A stretch of DNA of 64,000 nucleotides from an uncultured Flaviramulus sp. (GCA_947501105.1 CANMUP010000001.1:248001-312000); one strand, 5' to 3'. Shown: positions 26,698-36,835, counted from the stretch's first letter. Program-made: numbers and translations. Notes: generated by a model not told the origin, from the letters alone.

Positions 26698-26925
26698 ATG
26701 AAAGATTTCTTTTACGCTATACAAGATTTATTTGTTGATGTGCTTTTTGCGCCATATGATGCTTTAAGAGCATTAGAATTAGATAACTGGTTTGGAGCCA
26801 ATGTAGTTTCTTGGATTTTTCTTGCTATCGGTTTTGTTGCTATGGTGTATTGGATGCTGCAACTAAAGACCTTTAATGATAATAACGAAGAAGATAAAAG
26901 TATCTCTTCCCACTCTTATTTATAA
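26698..26925 (+). CDS. Small membrane protein (DUF6341-type)
   Basis: This 75-residue protein has one clear membrane helix (about 36-56, VVSWIFLAIGFVAMVYWML in pattern) after an amphipathic N-terminus (FYAIQDLFVDVLFAPYDALRALE), and an acidic tail. I recall very similar proteins beside upp/purD in Flavobacteriia (DUF6341). The function is unknown. The 3' end overlaps the convergent purD stop by six bases. Confidence 0.8.
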   Translation: MKDFFYAIQDLFVDVLFAPYDALRALELDNWFGANVVSWIFLAIGFVAMVYWMLQLKTFNDNNEEDKSISSHSYL

Positions 26926-28191
26926 ATCGAAACCAATATCTTTACGATAATACATCTTATCAAAGTGTAGTTTTTCTATATTTTGATAAGATTTTTTTAT
27001 GGCTTCTTGGTAAGTGTCTCCATAAGATGTAATCGCCATAACACGCCCCCCGGAAGTGATTATTTTACCATCTTGTATTTGTGCTCCTGCATGAAACGGT
27101 ATAGAATCTTGAATAGCTTTGATTCCTGAAATCTCTTTTCCCTTTTCGTAAGTCTCAGGATATCCACCGCTTACCAGCATAATGGTTGTTGCAGCGCGCT
27201 CATCAATTTCAATATTAATAGTATCTAATGTTTGGTTGGACATGGCTTGTAGAATTTCAACAAAATCATTCTTTAAGCGTGGTAAGACCACTTCGGTTTC
27301 TGGGTCACCCATTCGCACATTATACTCTATCACTTTAGGGTCATCTCCAACTTTTATAAGCCCGATAAAAACAAAGCCTACGTATGGCAAGTTGTCTTTT
27401 TCAAAACCATTAATAGTTGGTTTAACAATGCGTTCTTCAATTTTATTAAGAAATTCATCAGTAGCAAAAGGCACTGGAGAAACTGCTCCCATACCTCCTG
27501 TGTTTAAACCTGTATCGCCTTCGCCAATACGTTTATAATCTTTAGCAGTTGGTAAAATTTTATAATTTTTCCCGTCTGTGAGTACAAAACAACTTAACTC
27601 AATACCATCTAAAAACTCTTCAATAACAACTTTTGTGCTAGCCTCTCCAAATTTAGCGTCAACTAACATGCTTTTTAATTCAGCTTTAGCTTCATCTAAA
27701 TTATTAAGAATAACGACGCCTTTACCAGCCGCTAACCCATCTGCTTTTAAAACATAAGGCGCATTTAAAGTTTCTAAAAAAGCATACCCTTTTTCAACTG
27801 TTTCCTTTGTAAAACTCTCGTATGCCGCAGTTGGTATATTATGACGGTATAAAAATTCTTTAGCAAATTCTTTGCTACCTTCCAGCTCTGCAGCTTCCTT
27901 TTGAGGTCCGATTACCGAAACATGCTTTAACGTGTTGTCATTTAAAAAATAATCATGAATTCCTTTTACTAAAGGATCTTCAGGGCCTACCACAACCATA
28001 TCAATACTTTTATCTAAAACCAGTTTCTTAATAGCTTCAAAATCAGTTACTCCAATATTTATATTTGTTGCTATTTCCGCTGTTCCAGAATTCCCTGGAG
28101 CAACGTAAAGATTTTTACTCAATGGGCTTTGAGAAATTTTCCAAGCAAACGTATGTTCTCTTCCGCCAGAACCAAGTACTAAAATATTCAT
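26920..28191 (-). CDS. purD: Phosphoribosylamine--glycine ligase
   Basis: PurD is the second step of purine synthesis, an ATP-grasp ligase joining glycine to phosphoribosylamine. It shows the N-terminal LVLGSGGREHTFAW, the ATP-grasp A loop KADGLAAGKGV (about residues 138-148), the GxGxNTGGMGA stretch and EYNVRMGDPETE for metal binding. I start at 28191; a further upstream ATG adds nine residues that are not typical. Length 423 is normal. Confidence 0.96.
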   Translation of the reverse strand: MNILVLGSGGREHTFAWKISQSPLSKNLYVAPGNSGTAEIATNINIGVTDFEAIKKLVLDKSIDMVVVGPEDPLVKGIHDYFLNDNTLKHVSVIGPQKEAAELEGSKEFAKEFLYRHNIPTAAYESFTKETVEKGYAFLETLNAPYVLKADGLAAGKGVVILNNLDEAKAELKSMLVDAKFGEASTKVVIEEFLDGIELSCFVLTDGKNYKILPTAKDYKRIGEGDTGLNTGGMGAVSPVPFATDEFLNKIEERIVKPTINGFEKDNLPYVGFVFIGLIKVGDDPKVIEYNVRMGDPETEVVLPRLKNDFVEILQAMSNQTLDTINIEIDERAATTIMLVSGGYPETYEKGKEISGIKAIQDSIPFHAGAQIQDGKIITSGGRVMAITSYGDTYQEAIKKSYQNIEKLHFDKMYYRKDIGFDL

Positions 28192-28215
28192 TGTGGTGTG
28201 GTTTTTTATAATGCG

Positions 28216-28223
28216 CAAAAATA
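28216..28223 (-). promoter_or_regulatory. -7 box for purD
   Basis: On the minus strand this is TAttTTTG, 24 bases before the purD ATG. A TTCG, not TTTG, lies near the expected -33 position. It overlaps the start region of the divergent CapK-like gene. Confidence 0.45.
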
Positions 28224-28229
28224 AAACTA

Positions 28230-29603
28230 ATGCTACGAATACACGAATATTTTTTATTTACTTTACAAAAATTATCTTTTCTTTTGAAATTATTTGATCT
28301 TTCGTTAAAACTAAAAGGCTTTCCCATAAAAGAAGCCAAAGCTCATTTGGAAATTATTCAAAACAAAAATGATGATGACTTTAAATCTTATCTGGAAACT
28401 AAAAAACAAGATATTATTACTTATCACTTAAAGCACAATTCGTTTTATAAAGAATTTGCAAAAAGTACTAACACTTTGGATTGGAATAGTATTCCCGTTA
28501 TGACAAAACAAGATTTGCAACAGCCTCTTAATTCGCTTTTGTCAGATGGTTTCACAAAAAACAATATTTATATAGACAAAACATCTGGAGCTTCTGGAAC
28601 ACCTTTTGTTTTTTCAAAGGACAAATTTTGTCATGCGCTTACTTGGTCAGTTATTCAAGATAGGTTTGGTTGGTATGATATTAATTTTAACACCTCTAAT
28701 CAAGCTAGGTTTTATGGGATTCCTTTAGACAAAAAAGGATATTATATTGAGAAGTTAAAAGACTTAGTAAGTAACAGAACACGTTTTAACGTATTTGATT
28801 TAAGTGATATAGCTTTTAATAATTGGCTGAAGGTTTTTAAAAATAAGCCACTTGAGTATATAAATGGTTATACCAGTCCAATTGTGCAGTTTGCAAAATA
28901 TTTACAACGTACAAATATTGTACTTAACACCATTTGCAAATCCTTAAGAGTTTGTATTGTAACCTCTGAAATGCTTTTTGAAGCAGATAAACAACTTATG
29001 GAATCTCAATTTGGTGTACCGGTTGTTAATGAATATGGTGCATCTGAGTTGGATTTAATTGCGTTTCAAAATCAAAATAGCGAATGGCAAGTTAACAGCG
29101 AAACGCTTTTTGTTGAAGTCCTTGATGAACAGAATAATGTATTGCCTTTAGGTGAAGAAGGAAGGCTAGTGATTACATCCCTATACAATAAATCGCAACC
29201 TTTTATACGTTACGATATTGGTGATATAGGTGTGCTCTCTAAAAATAGCACGCTTAAAAAACCTATTCTTGAAAAACTTGTTGGAAGAACAAATGATATT
29301 GCTATTTTACCTAGCGGGAAAAAAGCAGCTGGACTAACTTTTTACTATATTACTAAAAGTATTATTGAAGACGGTGGCAATGTAAAAGAGTTTGTTGTTG
29401 AACAAGTAAAACCCGATACGTTTAAAATTATTTATGTGAGTAATAAAACGCTTTCAAAAGAAAAAGTAGTAAAAATTAAGTCAGAAATGGAACATTATCT
29501 TGAAAGTGGATTACATATTTTTTTCGAAAAACAAGATTCCTTACAACGGTCCAAAAGTGGTAAGTTAAAGCAGTTTTCATCATTAATAACAACAAACCAA
29601 TGA
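28230..29603 (+). CDS. CapK/PaaK-like adenylate-forming ligase
   Basis: The 457-residue protein is a phenylacetate-CoA ligase-type ANL enzyme, as in CapK proteins of capsule loci. It shows the phosphate-binding TSGASGTPF (about residues 112-120), the acyl/AMP pocket VVNEYGASELD and the hinge RYDIGDIG, followed by KLVGRTNDI. It should adenylate a carboxylate and transfer it to CoA or to a glycan amine or hydroxyl; the substrate is unknown. It starts a three-gene plus-strand run, overlapping wecB by four bases. Its start region overlaps the purD promoter. Confidence 0.83.
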   Translation: MLRIHEYFLFTLQKLSFLLKLFDLSLKLKGFPIKEAKAHLEIIQNKNDDDFKSYLETKKQDIITYHLKHNSFYKEFAKSTNTLDWNSIPVMTKQDLQQPLNSLLSDGFTKNNIYIDKTSGASGTPFVFSKDKFCHALTWSVIQDRFGWYDINFNTSNQARFYGIPLDKKGYYIEKLKDLVSNRTRFNVFDLSDIAFNNWLKVFKNKPLEYINGYTSPIVQFAKYLQRTNIVLNTICKSLRVCIVTSEMLFEADKQLMESQFGVPVVNEYGASELDLIAFQNQNSEWQVNSETLFVEVLDEQNNVLPLGEEGRLVITSLYNKSQPFIRYDIGDIGVLSKNSTLKKPILEKLVGRTNDIAILPSGKKAAGLTFYYITKSIIEDGGNVKEFVVEQVKPDTFKIIYVSNKTLSKEKVVKIKSEMEHYLESGLHIFFEKQDSLQRSKSGKLKQFSSLITTNQ

Positions 29604-30694
29604 AAATAACTATTGTTGCTGGTGCGAGACCAAATTTTATGAAAATAGCCCCCATAATTGAGGCTATAAAAACTAAGCAAAATCAAGGTTTTAATATTAG
29701 CTATAGACTAATTCATACAGGTCAGCATTACGATAAAAATTTAAGTGGTACTTTTTTTGAAGAGCTTAACATCCCTTTCCCTAATGCTAATTTAGAAGTA
29801 AAAAGTGGTACGCAAGCAGAACAAACTGCTGCTATTATGATTGGTTTTGAAAACGAATTACAGCAAAACCCATGTGACTTAGTTATGGTTGTTGGAGATG
29901 TTACTTCAACTATGGCTTGTACCATTGTTGCTAAAAAAGGCGGTATAAAAGTAGCGCATGTTGAAGCTGGTATTCGATCTGGAGATATGCATATGCCCGA
30001 AGAAATAAATAGAATTGTAACCGATAGTTTAACCGATTATTTTTTTACAACCTCAACCTATGCCAATTCGAATTTAGAACACTTAGGTGTATCAAAAAAC
30101 AGCATTTTTTTCGTTGGAAATGTCATGATTGACACATTGCGAAAGCATGAAAAGAGATTAAAACAGCCTTCTATTTGGGATGATTTAAAGCTAAAGGAGA
30201 AACAATTTTTGGTAATGACACTTCATAGACCTAATAATGTCGATGAAGAATTTCAATTAAAATCTTTAATCTCTCAAATAGCAACATTAGGTAAGGGTTT
30301 TCCTGTCATTTTCCCTGTTCACCCTAGAACAAAAAAATTATTACAAGGGCTTAATTTAAATTTTGAAAACCTTCACTATGTTGAACCTTTAGGGTATTTA
30401 GAGTTTAATTATTTAGTTAAAAATGCATTAGCAGTTATAACAGATTCTGGTGGAATAACAGAAGAAACTACTGTTATGAATATACCCTGCATAACACTTC
30501 GCGATTCAACTGAGCGCCCAGAAACTTGTGAGATAGGAACAAATGTTTTGGTTGGAAATGATGTTACAAAAATTAAAAACGCTTTTAAGGATTTGCTTTC
30601 GGGTCAATGGAAAAACAGTAAAACACCTAAACTATGGGATGGAAAATCTGCTGAACGCATTACAAATCATTTAATTGAAATTTATAATTTGTAA
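29600..30694 (+). CDS. wecB: UDP-N-acetylglucosamine 2-epimerase (non-hydrolysing)
   Basis: WecB interconverts UDP-GlcNAc and UDP-ManNAc. The GT-B-like fold shows GARPNFMKIAP, HTGQHYD (about 39-45), AHVEAGIRSGDMHMPEEINRI (about 115-135) and the nucleotide-binding DSGGITEE (about 279-286). Length 364 is normal. The ATGA overlap with the upstream ligase indicates co-translation. It supplies ManNAc for the locus; no dedicated ManNAcA dehydrogenase (wecC) is adjacent. Confidence 0.93.
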   Translation: MKITIVAGARPNFMKIAPIIEAIKTKQNQGFNISYRLIHTGQHYDKNLSGTFFEELNIPFPNANLEVKSGTQAEQTAAIMIGFENELQQNPCDLVMVVGDVTSTMACTIVAKKGGIKVAHVEAGIRSGDMHMPEEINRIVTDSLTDYFFTTSTYANSNLEHLGVSKNSIFFVGNVMIDTLRKHEKRLKQPSIWDDLKLKEKQFLVMTLHRPNNVDEEFQLKSLISQIATLGKGFPVIFPVHPRTKKLLQGLNLNFENLHYVEPLGYLEFNYLVKNALAVITDSGGITEETTVMNIPCITLRDSTERPETCEIGTNVLVGNDVTKIKNAFKDLLSGQWKNSKTPKLWDGKSAERITNHLIEIYNL

Positions 30695-31858
30695 ATGAAA
30701 GATGTTCTTATAATAACAAATTATTATCCTCCAGAAACTGGTGCAGCATCAAATAGAATTTTCCATTTAGCCGAAGGGCTTCAAAAACATAGCTTCTCTG
30801 TATCAGTAATAACACCATTACCTAATTATCCAACAGGAAAAATATTTAACGAATACAGGGGCAAGTTTAAGCATCTTTCAACAGAAAAAAGTATTAAAAT
30901 TTTTAGACTATGGGTTTACGCAAGTAATTCAAAAAACAAGCTATTACGCTTATTCGCTATGCTTTCGTATAGTTTTAGTTTAGTTTGGTTTTTTCTATGG
31001 AATAAAATCCCAGAAACAGTCATTATTCAATCTCCGCCTTTACTAGTAGCTTTTACTAGTATGCTTTTTTTGCGCTCTAAAAAGCGTAAATTAATTTTAA
31101 ATGTAAGTGATTTATGGCCTTTAGCAGGTTTAGAATTAGGTGCTTTAAAGAAGGGGGTTAGCTACGGAATACTTGAAAAAATTGAACGTTTTAACTATAA
31201 ACATGCTAACTTAGTTTTAGGGCAGAGCAACGAGATTTTAAGTCATATAAAAACAATGATCCCTCAAAAGGACACATTTTTATATAGAAATTATCCAAAT
31301 TTTTATCCTATTAAAACCCCTAAGAAGACTAAATCTAGTGATAAGTTGACCATGGTGTATGCTGGCTTACTTGGTGTTGCTCAAGGTATTTATAAGCTTA
31401 TACAGCATTTAGATTATGTAAATATTGAGTTCCATATTTATGGTAATGGAGCGGAACAAGAAAAGATTAAATCTTTTGTTAATAACAATTCTAATCTGCC
31501 CATTTTTTACCACGGTGAACTTACCAGAGATAAATTACACAAAGCACTATTACAATACGATGTAACCATTATTCCGTTATTAAATAGAATTTATGGATCT
31601 GTTCCTTCAAAAATATTTGAGTATGCTAGGTTAGGGCTTCCAATAATATATTTTGGTGGTGGAGAGGGTGAGGTTATTATTAAAAAACATCAACTAGGGT
31701 GGATTGCTAAAGCTGGTAATTATAATAATTTGAATAACGTTATTACAGAAGTTAAATCACTTAATATAGATTTAGAACTAAAGCAAAAAAACAAAAAGAC
31801 TGCTCTTAAAAGTTTTGATTTTAATGTACAGTTAAAAAAATTGATTGAGAACATCTAA
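30695..31858 (+). CDS. Glycosyltransferase family 4
   Basis: A GT-B glycosyltransferase: an N-terminal acceptor domain (TNYYPPETGAASNRIFHLAEGL, LPNYPTGKI) and a C-terminal donor domain with VYAGLLGVAQGI and PLLNRIYGSVPSKIFEYARLGLPII, the conserved Glu-containing region. The opening resembles WbuB-type enzymes that transfer amino sugars to a lipid-linked acceptor. The gene begins directly after the wecB stop, so it may use a ManNAc-derived donor. It ends convergently, overlapping the phosphoglycosyltransferase by four bases. Confidence 0.87.
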   Translation: MKDVLIITNYYPPETGAASNRIFHLAEGLQKHSFSVSVITPLPNYPTGKIFNEYRGKFKHLSTEKSIKIFRLWVYASNSKNKLLRLFAMLSYSFSLVWFFLWNKIPETVIIQSPPLLVAFTSMLFLRSKKRKLILNVSDLWPLAGLELGALKKGVSYGILEKIERFNYKHANLVLGQSNEILSHIKTMIPQKDTFLYRNYPNFYPIKTPKKTKSSDKLTMVYAGLLGVAQGIYKLIQHLDYVNIEFHIYGNGAEQEKIKSFVNNNSNLPIFYHGELTRDKLHKALLQYDVTIIPLLNRIYGSVPSKIFEYARLGLPIIYFGGGEGEVIIKKHQLGWIAKAGNYNNLNNVITEVKSLNIDLELKQKNKKTALKSFDFNVQLKKLIENI

Positions 31859-33207
31859 TATGCTTTCTCTTCACCTTTTAAAGCATTCAAAAAAGTTTGG
31901 GTGATAATTTTTATATCTAATAATAAAGACCAGTTTTCGATGTAAAAAATATCATATTTAACCCTGTTTATAATATCCTTGTCTTCTTCTATCTCTCCTC
32001 TAAATCCACTTACTTGCGCTAATCCGGTAATTCCTGGCTTAACAAAATGACGAACCATAAACTTATCTACTTTTTGTGCATACATGTTAGTATGGCTAAC
32101 CATATGAGGTCGAGGCCCTACAACTGACATATCGCCAAATAGTACATTAAAAAATTGAGGTAACTCATCTATACTTGTTTTACGAATAAATCTACCTATT
32201 TTAGTAATTCGTTGATCACCTTTAGTGGCTTGATTTAAATTAGCTTCTTTATTTGGTGTCATAGACCTGAACTTGTAACAATCAAACTCTTCATAATTAA
32301 AGCCATTTCTAGATTGCTTAAAAAACACAGGACCTTCAGATTCTAATTTTATTAAAATTGCTAAAATTGGTGTTAACCAAGATAACACAAAAACAATAAT
32401 AAATAAAGAAAATAAAATGTCGAATAACCTTTTTATAAATTTATTTATGGATTCTTGAAGCGGAATAGATCGTAAAGATAAAATTGGAATATAGTCATAA
32501 TACTCATACTTAAGCTTTTTAGAAAAAATGTCTTTATTATCTGGAATAAATTTTAGTTCCCTTAAATTATTATCGGCAAAATCAATTAATTGATTAATTT
32601 GTTGATTAGAAAGTTCTGCAATTGAAAAATATATTTCGTCGATCTCGTTATCGACAACATAATCAAAGCAATTACGTAAAGAAAACTCCTCTTTACTAAC
32701 ATTAAATTGTTTCATAAACCGATACCCAAAGTCGAGTCTATCACTAAAAGTTTGTATTAATTGTCTGGTTTTTTCATTTTCACCTATAACAATAACGTTT
32801 CTTGTATTCCCTCTTAGAACTGATCTGTACCTTTTAAGCAAAATAAAAGTCAAAATTTTAACAGCAGAGATTACCACAAAAACTGTTGCTAAATAATTAG
32901 CTAACCCTAATCTACTTATATTAGGTTGTTTAAAGACCCCTATATATGCATACAAGATTACTGCAAAAAAAAGTATTTGGGTTACCAAAAGCGGTATAAC
33001 TTGAATTATTCTAGTGTGTCTTTGAACCTCGTAAAAATGATTTTTAACAGAAATTATTAACCATAGAAAAGACAAATATCCAACAAAAAGAGAAATATTT
33101 GTTATGTTTAATTTAAATAGAAAAACGGCGGCGATTATTATACCTAAATCTATAAAACCAAACAACGGTTTCATTAAGCTTGAATATCTACCTTTTTTAT
33201 AATGCAT
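31855..33207 (-). CDS. Polyprenyl phosphate sugar-1-phosphate transferase (WcaJ/WbaP type)
   Basis: The N-terminal half has four membrane helices (about 12-120) and a Rossmann-like region. After another helix (about 275-300) the C-terminal catalytic domain contains CYKFRSM (330s), the IRKTSIDELPQFFNVLFGDM core and SVVGPRPH, all hallmarks of polyprenol-phosphate hexose-1-phosphate transferases. It starts glycan assembly by placing the first sugar phosphate on undecaprenyl phosphate at the cytoplasmic face. It is the last gene of the long minus-strand array. Confidence 0.92.
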   Translation of the reverse strand: MHYKKGRYSSLMKPLFGFIDLGIIIAAVFLFKLNITNISLFVGYLSFLWLIISVKNHFYEVQRHTRIIQVIPLLVTQILFFAVILYAYIGVFKQPNISRLGLANYLATVFVVISAVKILTFILLKRYRSVLRGNTRNVIVIGENEKTRQLIQTFSDRLDFGYRFMKQFNVSKEEFSLRNCFDYVVDNEIDEIYFSIAELSNQQINQLIDFADNNLRELKFIPDNKDIFSKKLKYEYYDYIPILSLRSIPLQESINKFIKRLFDILFSLFIIVFVLSWLTPILAILIKLESEGPVFFKQSRNGFNYEEFDCYKFRSMTPNKEANLNQATKGDQRITKIGRFIRKTSIDELPQFFNVLFGDMSVVGPRPHMVSHTNMYAQKVDKFMVRHFVKPGITGLAQVSGFRGEIEEDKDIINRVKYDIFYIENWSLLLDIKIITQTFLNALKGEEKAY

Positions 33208-33215
33208 TAACTAAA

Positions 33216-34202
33216 TTATTTATTAATATAGTTAGAAAAATCTTTATGCTCACTTTTATATAATTGCTCTTTTGATAGAGATTTAAAGTATTTAAAGGTT
33301 TTTTTCATGCCTTCTTCTCTACCAACTTTTGGTTCCCAATTTAATAACTCTTTAGCTAATGAAATATCTGGTTGTCGTTGCATGGGATCATCTACAGGCA
33401 ATTCTTTATAAATTACTTTTTGTTCTGTTCCTGTTAATTTGATTATTTCTTCTGCAAAATCTTTAATTGTTATTTCATGAGGATTCCCAATGTTTATAGG
33501 TTTATTATAATCACTTAATAATAACCTATATATGCCTTCTACTTGATCGTCTACATAACAAAACGAACGGGTTTGCATACCGTTTCCAAAAATGGTTAAA
33601 TCTTCTCCTCTTAATGCTTGCCCCATAAATGCAGGAATAACTCTACCATCGTTCAGTCTCATTCTTGGCCCGTAAGTGTTAAATATACGAACTATGCGGG
33701 TATCTAATCCGTGAAATCTATGATATGCCATGGTTATAGATTCTTGAAAGCGTTTAGCTTCATCATAAACCCCGCGAGGGCCAATAGTATTTACATTACC
33801 ATAATAATCTTCAGTTTGGGGATGTACTAAAGGGTCTCCATAAACCTCAGACGTAGATGCTATTAGTATTCTCGCTTTTTTAGCTTTAGCTAACCCTAAT
33901 AAATTATGGGTGCCTAGTGATCCTACTTTTAGGGTTTGAATAGGGATTTTTAAATAATCAATAGGACTTGCTGGAGAGGCGAAATGCAAAATATAATCTA
34001 GCTTACCATCAATTTTAACAAACTGAGTGACATCATGTTCAATAAATTCGAAACTTGGGTTAGGTTTCAAATGATGTAGGTTTTTTTTATCGCCTGTGAT
34101 AAAATTATCCATTCCAATAACAAAATACCCTTCTTTAATAAAACGGTCACATAAATGAGAGCCTAAAAACCCAGCTGCTCCTGTTATTAAAACTTTTTTC
34201 AA
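33216..34202 (-). CDS. UDP-glucuronate decarboxylase (UDP-xylose synthase)
   Basis: An SDR enzyme of the UXS type: [15 protein letters not shown] at the N-terminus binds NAD. The catalytic Tyr and Lys are in [11 protein letters not shown] (about 145-155), with [10 protein letters not shown] and [12 protein letters not shown] downstream. UXS converts UDP-glucuronate to UDP-xylose. The UDP-glucose dehydrogenase gene lies directly upstream, forming a two-step UDP-Glc to UDP-Xyl route. The start is TTG at 34202, six bases after the neighbour. Confidence 0.9.
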   Translation of the reverse strand: MKKVLITGAAGFLGSHLCDRFIKEGYFVIGMDNFITGDKKNLHHLKPNPSFEFIEHDVTQFVKIDGKLDYILHFASPASPIDYLKIPIQTLKVGSLGTHNLLGLAKAKKARILIASTSEVYGDPLVHPQTEDYYGNVNTIGPRGVYDEAKRFQESITMAYHRFHGLDTRIVRIFNTYGPRMRLNDGRVIPAFMGQALRGEDLTIFGNGMQTRSFCYVDDQVEGIYRLLLSDYNKPINIGNPHEITIKDFAEEIIKLTGTEQKVIYKELPVDDPMQRQPDISLAKELLNWEPKVGREEGMKKTFKYFKSLSKEQLYKSEHKDFSNYINK

Positions 34203-34208
34203 TACAGT

Positions 34209-35519
34209 CTAATTTATTGTTTTTCTTCCAATAGAACTATAATAAAACCCTTCCTTTTCCATATCTTCAATATCATAAAGATTTCTTCCATCAAAAATGA
34301 CAGGTTGATTTAAATTATCTTTCAGTTGATTGAAGTCAGGTGTTCTAAAGATACTCCATTCTGTGCAAATAATTAATGCATCTGCACCTTTTGTTGCATC
34401 ATATTTGTTTAATACATAATCCATTTGATTACCAAGCTTATTTCTTGTATTTTGCATAGCTTCAGGATCAAATACTTTAACATTGGCTCCTTTATTAAGT
34501 AAGTATTCAATTATATACAAAGCAGGGGCTTCTCTTACATCATCTGTCTCAGGTTTAAATGCTAGCCCCCAAATGGCAAAAGTTTTTCCTTTTATATCAT
34601 TATTAAAAAAAGCTTCAATCCTAGGAATTAAAACTCTTTTTTGAATATCATTTATTTTAATTACTGCACTTAATATTTCAAAATCGTACCCAAAATCTTT
34701 ACCAGACTCATATAGTGCTTTTACATCTTTTGGGAAACACGACCCTCCGTAACCAATCCCTGGGAATAAAAAACGTTTGCCAATTCGTGAATCAGTTCCT
34801 ATTCCAGATCTAACTTTATCTACATCAGCACCAACTTTTTCACAAAAATTAGCGATCTCATTCATGAAGGTGATTTTTGTTGCTAAAAAAGCGTTTGCAG
34901 CATACTTTGTGAGTTCAGCAGACTTCTCATCCATTACAATAATAGGGTTTCCTGAACGAACAAATGGTTTATATAATTTATTCATTATCTGAATAGCTCT
35001 TTCAGATGTAGAACCAATTATAATCCGTTCAGGTTTAAGAAAGTCGTCAACAGCAAAACCTTCTCTTAAAAATTCTGGATTTGACACTACATCAAAATCG
35101 GTATTTGTTTCTTTAGCTATTATTGAAGCCACTTTTTTTGCAGTTCCAACAGGAACAGTACTTTTATCCACAATTACTTTATAGCTTTTTAATAGTTTGC
35201 CTATGTTCTTTGCAGATTGTAAAACATATGATAGGTCTGCGGATCCATTTCCATCATCTGGAGTTGGCAATGCTAAAAAAATAATATTTCCATGGTCAAT
35301 TCCTTCTACTAAAGATGTAGAAAATTTAAGCCTGTTGGATTTAATGTTTCTTTCAAACAAAATATCTAAATGTGGCTCATAAATTGGAACCTCTCCAGCT
35401 TGCATCTTTTTGACTTTGCTTTCATCAATATCAATACATAGAACCTCATTGCCTGTTTCTGCTAGACAAGTGCCCGTTACCAATCCTACATAACCTGTAC
35501 CTATAACTGATATTTTCAT
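34209..35519 (-). CDS. ugd: UDP-glucose 6-dehydrogenase
   Basis: The enzyme oxidises UDP-glucose to UDP-glucuronate with two NAD. It shows the GTGYVGLVTGTCLAE dinucleotide loop, the catalytic cysteine in YGGSCFPKDVKAL (about residues 252-264) and the C-terminal VFDPEAM. The length (436) is normal. It could be taken for WecC, but the surrounding motifs and the adjacent decarboxylase favour UDP-glucose. The 86 bases before it, between it and the polymerase, hold no recognisable element. Confidence 0.94.
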   Translation of the reverse strand: MKISVIGTGYVGLVTGTCLAETGNEVLCIDIDESKVKKMQAGEVPIYEPHLDILFERNIKSNRLKFSTSLVEGIDHGNIIFLALPTPDDGNGSADLSYVLQSAKNIGKLLKSYKVIVDKSTVPVGTAKKVASIIAKETNTDFDVVSNPEFLREGFAVDDFLKPERIIIGSTSERAIQIMNKLYKPFVRSGNPIIVMDEKSAELTKYAANAFLATKITFMNEIANFCEKVGADVDKVRSGIGTDSRIGKRFLFPGIGYGGSCFPKDVKALYESGKDFGYDFEILSAVIKINDIQKRVLIPRIEAFFNNDIKGKTFAIWGLAFKPETDDVREAPALYIIEYLLNKGANVKVFDPEAMQNTRNKLGNQMDYVLNKYDATKGADALIICTEWSIFRTPDFNQLKDNLNQPVIFDGRNLYDIEDMEKEGFYYSSIGRKTIN

Positions 35520-35605
35520 ATAAAATTTTTACTCCGTAAAAGTAATAAAGAATATCAAATAAGAAATAGTCAAACAACTAATTTTTATAATCGAGTTAAA
35601 AAGAC

Positions 35606-36835
35606 TTATTTTAAGTTATACGTTTTCCTGTTATAATGAGAAATATAAAAAATAGAAGAAAAAAAACTGTAAAACAAAACACCATATTGCCTCAAAAAAA
35701 AGGATTCAGGAATTAACGAAATAATGATAATAATCTGAAACAATGAATACGTTAGAGGTATATTACTTATGTTCTTAAGAGGAAAAATTAACATCAATAA
35801 TAAAAAAACGAAACCTATAATTCCAGAATCTAATAAAGTTTGTAAATACTGATTATGCGAATTTAGATTATTTATAAATCCTCTTCTGAAATTTGTTTTT
35901 TTATATTGGTTCATTAGTTCTTCTTGAGATTTATAAAACCCATACCCGTAAATAGGTGAACCTTTAAAAACCTCAAAAGAATTTTTCCATATTTTAGTTC
36001 GTAATGATGCACCAGAATAAGAAGATATGTTTTCATTAAAATTTAAAACCCTTTTTTTTAAAGTTGGTATAGACATAGTTAAAACTAAACCCAAAATAAG
36101 AAAAGGAGAAAAAAGCATAATAAGTTTTCTCATTTTTAATTGATACGATTTCTCCAATAATTTTACTAATAAAATAATTATAGAAAGCAATAAACCTGTT
36201 CTAGATGATAATAATACTATCCCAAAAAATAAAATGATTCCAATTGTAAAATATATTTTTCTGTTAGGCAGATCTATTCTTGTTAGATCAAAACAGAAAA
36301 TTATGGCCATTAAATAAAATACAGCCATATACAATGGTTGTACACCAAACAATTCTGCAAGATGATTATACGTAATATAAATGCTATTCAAAATTGTTTC
36401 AGCAAAGAAAACCCTATATAAACCGTAAAGAAAACTTAAAGAAAAACTAATGAATGCGGCTAAAAGAAAAACTCTTTTGAGGTTAAGTAAAGTTGTTTTG
36501 TCTTGTTTAAAATGATTCCTTGTTGAAAAAAAAATTATTGGCAAAACTAAAAGTGAATGAAGCTTTTCTACTTTTAAAATATCTTCTAAGTCTTCTCCTA
36601 AAGTTAAAACTATACTTAAATTAAAAAGAAAAAATATACAAGGAAAAACCAGCCCAATATTAATCCAAAACTCTCTCAATCTAAAATTTTTAAAAACTTC
36701 AAAAACAGAAGCTAATAAAAAAATCGAATACGCTATTGAAATTAAGGCATTCCCTAAAAAAAAAGAAACAGCAAACAAATACAGAGCATATTCAAAATAG
36801 TTTTTTTTAAGATTTGATTTTAATTTTTCAAACAT
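35606..36835 (-). CDS. O-antigen ligase/polymerase family membrane protein (Wzy_C)
   Basis: A 409-residue multipass protein (about ten helices) with the Wzy_C signature region SSRTGLLLSI and the periplasmic loop PIYGYGFYKSQEELMNQYKK leading to NSHNQYLQTLLDSGIIGF. The His in that loop is conserved among WaaL/Wzy proteins. It could be the polymerase or the ligase that attaches glycan to lipid A or protein. It overlaps the neighbouring transferase by 16 bases. Confidence 0.82.
   Translation of the reverse strand: MFEKLKSNLKKNYFEYALYLFAVSFFLGNALISIAYSIFLLASVFEVFKNFRLREFWINIGLVFPCIFFLFNLSIVLTLGEDLEDILKVEKLHSLLVLPIIFFSTRNHFKQDKTTLLNLKRVFLLAAFISFSLSFLYGLYRVFFAETILNSIYITYNHLAELFGVQPLYMAVFYLMAIIFCFDLTRIDLPNRKIYFTIGIILFFGIVLLSSRTGLLLSIIILLVKLLEKSYQLKMRKLIMLFSPFLILGLVLTMSIPTLKKRVLNFNENISSYSGASLRTKIWKNSFEVFKGSPIYGYGFYKSQEELMNQYKKTNFRRGFINNLNSHNQYLQTLLDSGIIGFVFLLLMLIFPLKNISNIPLTYSLFQIIIIISLIPESFFLRQYGVLFYSFFSSIFYISHYNRKTYNLK

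Noticed and set aside
27182-27538. 118-codon plus-strand frame opposite purD
   Set aside because: It lies wholly within purD, has no recognisable motif and is typical of a frame shadow.
28230-29603. Phenylacetate-CoA ligase of aromatic catabolism
   Set aside because: The enzyme fold fits but the wecB/GT4 neighbours indicate a capsule-type (CapK-like) role.
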